The notes under the pieces were generated by a model. It saw nothing but the letters and a program-made list of their open reading frames with translations. It had not been told where the DNA came from and did no database searches. Made by a program: the position numbers and the translations under genes. From the NCBI GenBank assembly GCA_025354795.1, contig JANXMF010000142.1:1-53313 (forward strand): a stretch of 53,313 nucleotides of DNA, read 5' to 3'. Shown piece by piece: positions 47,650-53,313 of this stretch; the first letter of the stretch is position 1, and each line of letters begins with the position of its first letter. This DNA is from Pseudobdellovibrionaceae bacterium. GTDB lineage: Bacteria; Bdellovibrionota; Bdellovibrionia; Bdellovibrionales; UBA1609.

Positions 47650-48876
47650 CTAACACTGTTCCGCGCCATATGCACGCCGATTGAGCACCGCCAGAACTAG
47701 TGAGCCCCCCCCAAACAGCCCGGCGCTTAAAAAGATCGTCGTGGGTGGGCCGGTCCTATCCGCAAGGTGTCCCCAAGGAAAGCTCATCAACGGCCCGATC
47801 GATGAAAAGCCCATGCCAATCACCGAACTTAGCCGGCCGCGATATTCCTCGGCCACATCCAATTGCATTGCCACCGTGAGCGAGGCAAAAGTCAAATAAA
47901 GCCCGAAGCCCGTGAGCGACATCAAGAGCACGGTCGCTCTCAGATCCGCCAGCCAAGGCAGCAACAACAGAGTGCAAAAAACCAAGGGTACGCCAAAAAG
48001 CAGCGCCCGTCCCGGCTCGCGGGGTTTGATTACGGCAAAACTCAAAGCGCCCGCCATCGAACCCATAGCTGGAAAGCTAAAGACCGTGCCAAATTCGTGC
48101 GCATCTAAAGCAAACTTGCGCTGCACATACACGCGAAAGACCGAGATCATCAGCGGATAAACGCAACAGATGGTCAACATCAATTGCGCCATTTGGTAGC
48201 GTAGTGAACTGTGCCTCGCAATGTACTTTAAGCCGGCGCGCACGCTGTTTTTGCTGTTCAAAGCGAGAGTGGGCCGCTGCACGTCGTTCAACCGCACGTT
48301 CATCAGCACTAAGGCGACGCCTAAGTAAGTGAGGCCATCAAACAAGAACACTAGACTTGGACCGTGCCACGCCAACAACCACGCGGCCACGATCGGGCCT
48401 AACATGCGCGACGTGTGGAAATTGGTCGAATTCAAAGCGATCGCTTGCTGAAATTCAGAGCGCGGCACCAAGCGCACCGTCAGCGCCTGGAAGGCCGGTG
48501 AGTCAAACGCCACGATCGCGCCCTCGATCAGGCCAAACAACAACAAATGCCACATTTGCAAATGCGAAAATTCAGCGAGCACGGCCAAAATCAGAGACGA
48601 AACCGCAAGCAGCGATTTGGTGCGCTGAATAAGCTTGCGCACATCGGTGCGATCGACCAGCACTCCCCCCTGTAAAATTAAAAACAAGCACGGCACCGCG
48701 ATCACCATATTCAGATTGCCGAGGGCACCGCTGCTGCCGGTGGCGGAAACGATAATCCATGCGCGCGCGAGGTCGTGGGACCACGAACCCACCATGGAGA
48801 GCGACTGGGCTAGAAAAAAACTGCGGAAATTACGGTTGCGAAACGGGGCTAGACGGGCGTTCAAGAGTTCCTTCAT
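47650..48876 (-). CDS. MFS transporter (TMS5/enterobactin-exporter-like)
   Basis: FRNRNFRSFFLAQSLSMVGSW...; about 12 hydrophobic segments; start M at 48876. Confidence 0.85.
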   Translation of the reverse strand: MKELLNARLAPFRNRNFRSFFLAQSLSMVGSWSHDLARAWIIVSATGSSGALGNLNMVIAVPCLFLILQGGVLVDRTDVRKLIQRTKSLLAVSSLILAVLAEFSHLQMWHLLLFGLIEGAIVAFDSPAFQALTVRLVPRSEFQQAIALNSTNFHTSRMLGPIVAAWLLAWHGPSLVFLFDGLTYLGVALVLMNVRLNDVQRPTLALNSKNSVRAGLKYIARHSSLRYQMAQLMLTICCVYPLMISVFRVYVQRKFALDAHEFGTVFSFPAMGSMAGALSFAVIKPREPGRALLFGVPLVFCTLLLLPWLADLRATVLLMSLTGFGLYLTFASLTVAMQLDVAEEYRGRLSSVIGMGFSSIGPLMSFPWGHLADRTGPPTTIFLSAGLFGGGSLVLAVLNRRAYGAEQC

Positions 48877-48989
48877 GCGGATTTCGATTATGACCCCAAG
48901 CTTGTGCCGATGGCGAGCGTTTACTCTTGATTTCACGAACGCATCTGAATACTTTGGGGCCCCATAAGCGCAGCAAAAGGAGTCCTTGG

Positions 48990-49907
48990 ATGACGCCAAG
49001 AGTTAGAGAGATTTTAAGCTGGTACGGAGCCGACAACCCGGGTGTGTTGGCCAACATGGCGCGCATGATGAACCATGGCACTTTGGCCGGCACGGGCAAG
49101 ATGGTCATTCTGCCGGTGGATCAGGGTTTTGAACACGGGCCGGCGCGCAGCTTCGGGATGAATCCGGATTCCTACGATCCCACCTACCATATTAGTTTAG
49201 CGATTGAATCGGGCTGCAACGCTTACGCCGCACCTTTGGGCTTTGTCGAAGCCGCCGCGCGCGAGTTCGCCGGCGAAATTCCGCTGATCCTCAAAATAAA
49301 CAATTCCGATTCACTTTATAAAGCGAAGGGAAATCCCATTTCGGCAATGACCTCGGGCATTGACGATGCACTTCGCCTCGGTTGTTGTGCGGTGGGTTTT
49401 ACGATTTATCCCGGGTCGTCCCAGCGCAATGATCAATATGAACAATTGCAGGTCGCCGCCAGTGCCGCGAAAAAAGCTGGCTTAGTGGTGGTGGTGTGGT
49501 CTTATCCGCGCGGTGAGGGGATCAGCAAAGAAGGTGAAACCGCAATTGACGTGGTGTCTTATGGCGCCCAGATCGCGGCCCAGTTGGGCGCGCACATTAT
49601 CAAAGTCAAACCGCCGACCGCGCACATCGAACAGGCCGAAGCTCTGCGCATTTATAAACAGCAAAATGTGCGCGTCGATAAATTGCAGGACCGCATTCGC
49701 CACGTGGTCGAGTCTTCCTTCAATGGCCGCCGCATTGTGATCTTCAGCGGTGGCGAACCTAAGGACACCGAAGAACTCATGAAGGAAGTGAAGGAGCTCG
49801 CGATTGGCGGGGCCTTTGGCAGCATTATGGGGCGCAACGCTTTTCAACGGCCGCGCAAAGAGGCCGTGGCTCTGCTTAAAAATGTCATGGCGGCTTTCGC
49901 CGGTTAG
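48990..49907 (+). CDS. fbaB: Class I fructose-bisphosphate aldolase (FbaB/DhnA type)
   Basis: ILPVDQGFEHGPARSF, AGLVVVVWSYPRG, HIIKVKPPT, FSGGEPKD. Confidence 0.9.
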   Translation: MTPRVREILSWYGADNPGVLANMARMMNHGTLAGTGKMVILPVDQGFEHGPARSFGMNPDSYDPTYHISLAIESGCNAYAAPLGFVEAAAREFAGEIPLILKINNSDSLYKAKGNPISAMTSGIDDALRLGCCAVGFTIYPGSSQRNDQYEQLQVAASAAKKAGLVVVVWSYPRGEGISKEGETAIDVVSYGAQIAAQLGAHIIKVKPPTAHIEQAEALRIYKQQNVRVDKLQDRIRHVVESSFNGRRIVIFSGGEPKDTEELMKEVKELAIGGAFGSIMGRNAFQRPRKEAVALLKNVMAAFAG

Positions 49908-49918
49908 GAATCTGAAAA

Positions 49919-51400
49919 ATGGAAATCACCAGCGAACCCCGCGACAATCCTCTGCGCGTAGAAAAACGCCGCAAGCTTGCCGATTTGCGCGCCAAGGGTC
50001 ACGATCCCTATCCGCACAATTTTAAGCCGTCGCACAAAGCCCAGCACATGGTTGAGGCTCATAGTCATTTGGTGGCTGGCGACAAAACCGAAACCGTGGT
50101 GACCATGGCGGGCCGCTTGATGACCCGCCGGGATATGGGTAAAGCCGCGTTTTTTAACTTCCAAGATCAAACCGGAACCTTGCAGGGTTACGTTAAACTC
50201 GAAGAGTTGAGTGCGGCGGATCAGGATTTTTTCAATTTGGTTGATCTGGGGGATTGGGTCGGGCTAACGGGGTTTATTTTTAAAACCAAGCGCGGCGAGC
50301 TCTCACTTCACGTTCAAAAATTTCAAATCATATGTAAATCGCTCGAGCCCCTGCCGGAAAAATTCCATGGCATAGCCGATGTAGAAATCAAGTACCGTCA
50401 CCGGCATTTGGACCTGATGAGCGATGCAACTTCGCGCCAAGTTTTTATCACGCGATCAAAGGTGTTTAAGGAAATTCGCAACTTCTTGGACGCGCGTGGC
50501 TTTTTAGAAGTGGAAACGCCAGTGCTGCAACCCATTTACGGGGGCGCCGCCGCCTATCCGTTTTCCACCCATCACCGCGCCCTCGATATGAAGCTGTTTT
50601 TGAAAATTTCGCCTGAGCTGTATTTGAAGCGCTTGATTGTCGGCGGCTTTGAAAAAGTCTATGAGCTTGGTAAGAATTTTCGCAACGAGGGGATTGATCG
50701 CTCGCACAATCCGGAATTCGCGATGCTTGAGTACTATGAGGCGTACACCGACTACAACGACCAGATGGCGCAGTTTGAGCAATTGGTGGGACATGTGGTT
50801 AAGTCCATCACCGGCGGTTTCAAAATCACTTACCAAGGTAAACCAATCGACTTTAGCCCACCATGGCGCAGGCTTTCGGTGATGGCCGGTCTGAAAGAGT
50901 ACGCGGGCTTTGATCCCGACACGGTGAGCGATGCCGACTTGAACGCACGTTTGAGGGCGTTGGGCGCTGACCCGAAAAAGCTTGGCGCGCGTGGCGAAAT
51001 GCTGATGGAAGCTTTTGCGCTTACGGTTGAGGAGCATCTATGGGAGCCCACGTTCATCGTCGATTTCCCAGTCGAGGTTTCGCCGTTGACTAAAAGTCAT
51101 CGCTCGCAACCAGGCTTAGTGGAACGCTTTGAGCCGATGGTCGCCCATATGGAACTCGGCAACGCCTACACCGAGCTCAATGATCCCGAAGAACAACGGC
51201 GTAGACTTGAGGCGCAGGAATCCAAACGCAAAGTGGACGAGGAGGCGCAGCCCATGGACGAAGATTTTTTGCAGGCCATCGATTCCGGTATGCCGCCGAC
51301 GGGCGGAGTGGGCCTCGGGGTCGAACGACTGGTGATGTTGGTCACCGATTGTCCGTCAATTCGCGATATTATTTTATTCCCGACCATGCGGTTTAAATAA
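49919..51400 (+). CDS. lysS: Lysyl-tRNA synthetase, class II
   Basis: GFLEVETPVLQPIYGGAAAYPF, FRNEGIDRSHNPEFAMLEYYEAY, GGVGLGVERLVMLVTD. Confidence 0.97.
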   Translation: MEITSEPRDNPLRVEKRRKLADLRAKGHDPYPHNFKPSHKAQHMVEAHSHLVAGDKTETVVTMAGRLMTRRDMGKAAFFNFQDQTGTLQGYVKLEELSAADQDFFNLVDLGDWVGLTGFIFKTKRGELSLHVQKFQIICKSLEPLPEKFHGIADVEIKYRHRHLDLMSDATSRQVFITRSKVFKEIRNFLDARGFLEVETPVLQPIYGGAAAYPFSTHHRALDMKLFLKISPELYLKRLIVGGFEKVYELGKNFRNEGIDRSHNPEFAMLEYYEAYTDYNDQMAQFEQLVGHVVKSITGGFKITYQGKPIDFSPPWRRLSVMAGLKEYAGFDPDTVSDADLNARLRALGADPKKLGARGEMLMEAFALTVEEHLWEPTFIVDFPVEVSPLTKSHRSQPGLVERFEPMVAHMELGNAYTELNDPEEQRRRLEAQESKRKVDEEAQPMDEDFLQAIDSGMPPTGGVGLGVERLVMLVTDCPSIRDIILFPTMRFK

Positions 51401-52267
51401 TTGCGCAACTTAGCGTGTCTCCTCGCACTGCTGATGACGGGTTGCCAAATGAAGCCGACGAAAGTGGGTGAGACACAAACGCGCGAATTCGTGCAAGTGA
51501 TGCAAAAAGCTCAGCGTCCGCTTGAGATCAGTGAGCACACCCAGATTCTCGATGTGCGCTCGAGTTTTGATTACGGTTTGAATCACGTGCAGAATTCCCT
51601 ATACTTTCCGTGGGAAAATCTCGCGGAGAGTCGCCAGTCCGGCGAAGTGTTGCGCAATAAACATCAGGCCGCGCAGCGTTTGGCGTTGCTGGGCCTGACC
51701 CCCTCAAGCCCGGTGGTCATCGTTGGCTACGGGCCCGCGGGTAAAGGTGAGGAGGGGCGACTTGCGTGGACTCTCCTTTATCTCGGCTTCCAGGACGTGC
51801 AGATCAGTTCGGTCGAGGCCCTGCGCAAGACCATGACAACGCAAGCGACGCCGCCGCCGCAAAATGTTCCGGAGTGGCCGCTCCATCCGCGTGAGGAAAT
51901 GCAAATCGACAAAGCTGGGTTTTTAAAATGGGCCCATGATGAACGTCAACGGGGTGAGGCTCATGTGTACATCCTTGACGTGCGCTCTCCACAGGAATAT
52001 CTGAAGCGCCCCGAAGCCAAGAGTTCCAACCCCGGTATCGACGCGATCAATATTGAATGGACGGAATTTTTCACCCCGCAAGGTCGCCCCAATGTGCGTT
52101 TTCGTCACAAGCTCGGCGCGCTCGGAATTTCCACCGGAAATCGGCTGCTCATCGTCAGCAACCGAGGAGTGCGCTCGGCCGCGGTGGCCTATGCTTTGCT
52201 CTCCCTCGGTTATGGTCACACGCAGAATTTCACTGGTGGTTGGGACTCGCTGGGGTCCGCTAAATAG
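51401..52267 (+). CDS. Tandem rhodanese-like lipoprotein lacking catalytic cysteines (TTG start)
   Basis: Lipobox LMTGC; ILDVRSSFDYGLNHVQNS, ILDVRSPQEYL, IVSNRGVRSAAVAYALLSLGY; no Cys after the lipobox. Confidence 0.8.
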   Translation: MRNLACLLALLMTGCQMKPTKVGETQTREFVQVMQKAQRPLEISEHTQILDVRSSFDYGLNHVQNSLYFPWENLAESRQSGEVLRNKHQAAQRLALLGLTPSSPVVIVGYGPAGKGEEGRLAWTLLYLGFQDVQISSVEALRKTMTTQATPPPQNVPEWPLHPREEMQIDKAGFLKWAHDERQRGEAHVYILDVRSPQEYLKRPEAKSSNPGIDAINIEWTEFFTPQGRPNVRFRHKLGALGISTGNRLLIVSNRGVRSAAVAYALLSLGYGHTQNFTGGWDSLGSAK

Positions 52268-52302
52268 ATTCCAGCAACGCTTGCAGCACCAGCAAGCGCA
52301 AA

Positions 52303-52581
52303 TTTTAAATGGTGATTTGTACGGGCAGATCTTCTGCATTCAGGACCTGGGCTTTTAAAGCGTCGGTCTCGAGCTGTCCGTGTTGAAAAGGTAAGTCTTC
52401 AAATCCGGCGGGAGGGATGCTGGCTACCAGCGGGCGATTGCCAAGCAATGGCCTCGATTAACTCTAGCGCCAAGCGCACCACACTCGCTTGGACTTTGTC
52501 GTCGAGCAGGTGGCTGCAGTCGGCGGTCGAGCGTACGGAGAACAGGATGATTGCAAAAAATATAAGGTTTTTGATAAGTTC
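52303..52581 (-). pseudogene. Frameshifted small exported protein gene
   Basis: Frame A ..KNLIFFAIILFSVRSTADCSHLLDDKVQASVVRLALELIEAIAWQ then frame B NRPLVASIPPAGFEDLPFQHGQLETDALKAQVLNAEDLPVQITI*. Confidence 0.45.
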
Positions 52582-52729
52582 CTCACCTTTTCAGAGTCCA
52601 AGTCATGCGTAGCTTTGCCTTTTTGTTTGACCGTTTGAAGAGCAAAATTGGTACCACCCCGCCCTGCGCGCTTTGTCGTAGTGAAAACCAAATTGTAGTT
52701 CCTTATTTCGCATGGTCTCCTGGTTAAGC

Positions 52730-53313
52730 ATGTCACGCGTCGGAAATATCCTCATCATTGCTGAAAAACCATCGGTGGCGCGCGACTTGGCTCGAGCCGT
52801 CGGCGCTTTCCAGCAAGGCAAGGGTTGGCTTCAGGGCGCGGGGTACACTGTCACTTGGGCGATTGGCCATCTGGTGACCCTTCCCGAACCCCATCAAATC
52901 AATCCTGCGTGGAAAGCCTGGAGTCTCGGCGCGCTGCCGCTATTGCCACAGGAATGGCCACTGGTGGTGGTGGACAAAACTCAAGATCAATTCGAGGTGG
53001 TGCGCCAGGCGCTGGCGCGGTGTGATGAAGTGATCTGCGCAACCGATGCCGGGCGCGAGGGTGAACTGATTTTTCGCTATATCTATGAAAAGTGCAACTG
53101 CCACAAGCCGGTGCGGCGACTATGGATCTCGTCTCTGACTCCGGAGGCGATTCAAACCGGACTGCGCGAGCTAAAACCCAGTGCGAACTACGATCCCTTG
53201 GCCGATGCCGCCCGCGCGCGCAGTCGTGCCGATTGGTTGATTGGCATGAATCTTTCGCGGGCCTATGCGCTCACAACTCATGAACCATTGTTTGTGGGGC
53301 GGGTGCAGACTCC
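52730..53313 (+). CDS. topB: DNA topoisomerase III, N-terminal part (runs off window)
   Basis: ILIIAEKPSVARDLARAVGAF...ICATDAGREGELIFRYIYE...RLWISSLTPEAI...RSRADWLIGMNLSRAY. Confidence 0.93.
   Translation, partial: MSRVGNILIIAEKPSVARDLARAVGAFQQGKGWLQGAGYTVTWAIGHLVTLPEPHQINPAWKAWSLGALPLLPQEWPLVVVDKTQDQFEVVRQALARCDEVICATDAGREGELIFRYIYEKCNCHKPVRRLWISSLTPEAIQTGLRELKPSANYDPLADAARARSRADWLIGMNLSRAYALTTHEPLFVGRVQT

Overview
The window looks like a chromosomal segment from a diderm bacterium; gene content is Bdellovibrionota-like, but that is inference. Most of it is housekeeping: a class A PBP, Tat-exported HiPIP, FolE2, Cdd, an S8 protease, L33, TlpA, an adenylate cyclase, FecR/FN3 proteins, GloB, PdxJ, PhoU-PhoB-PhoR, NrnA, GreA, SohB, the queA-tgt-yajC-secD-secF-queC-DUF366 cluster, Nfu, FbaB, LysS and the start of TopB. 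The most unusual region is 36.53-40.00 kb. A tRNA-Leu(GAG) gene appears to be split inside its anticodon loop: the 5' half (39 nt) is at 39957-39995 and the 3' half (48 nt) at 36528-36575, both on the minus strand. Joined, they give an 87-nt tRNA with complementary acceptor (CCCCGGG/CCTGGGG) and anticodon (TCAGC/GCTGA) stems. The ~3.4 kb between them carries a separate intact 87-nt tRNA-Leu(GAG), a truncated integrase-like ORF, a toxin-antitoxin-like pair, a methyltransferase with an RBS-occluding hairpin, and a phosphatase fragment. I interpret this as a decayed integrative element that broke a host tRNA gene and brought its own same-anticodon replacement. Other points of interest are a nested inverted repeat at 271-382, a 21-codon micro-ORF followed by 15-nt repeats that each begin with an in-frame TAG, a two-terminator leader upstream of queA, queC coupled to a DUF366-type gene, a tandem rhodanese-like lipoprotein with no catalytic cysteine, and several gene remnants (hybrid kinase, UbiG, M15 peptidase, others). 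All family calls are from motif reading; no database search was possible.
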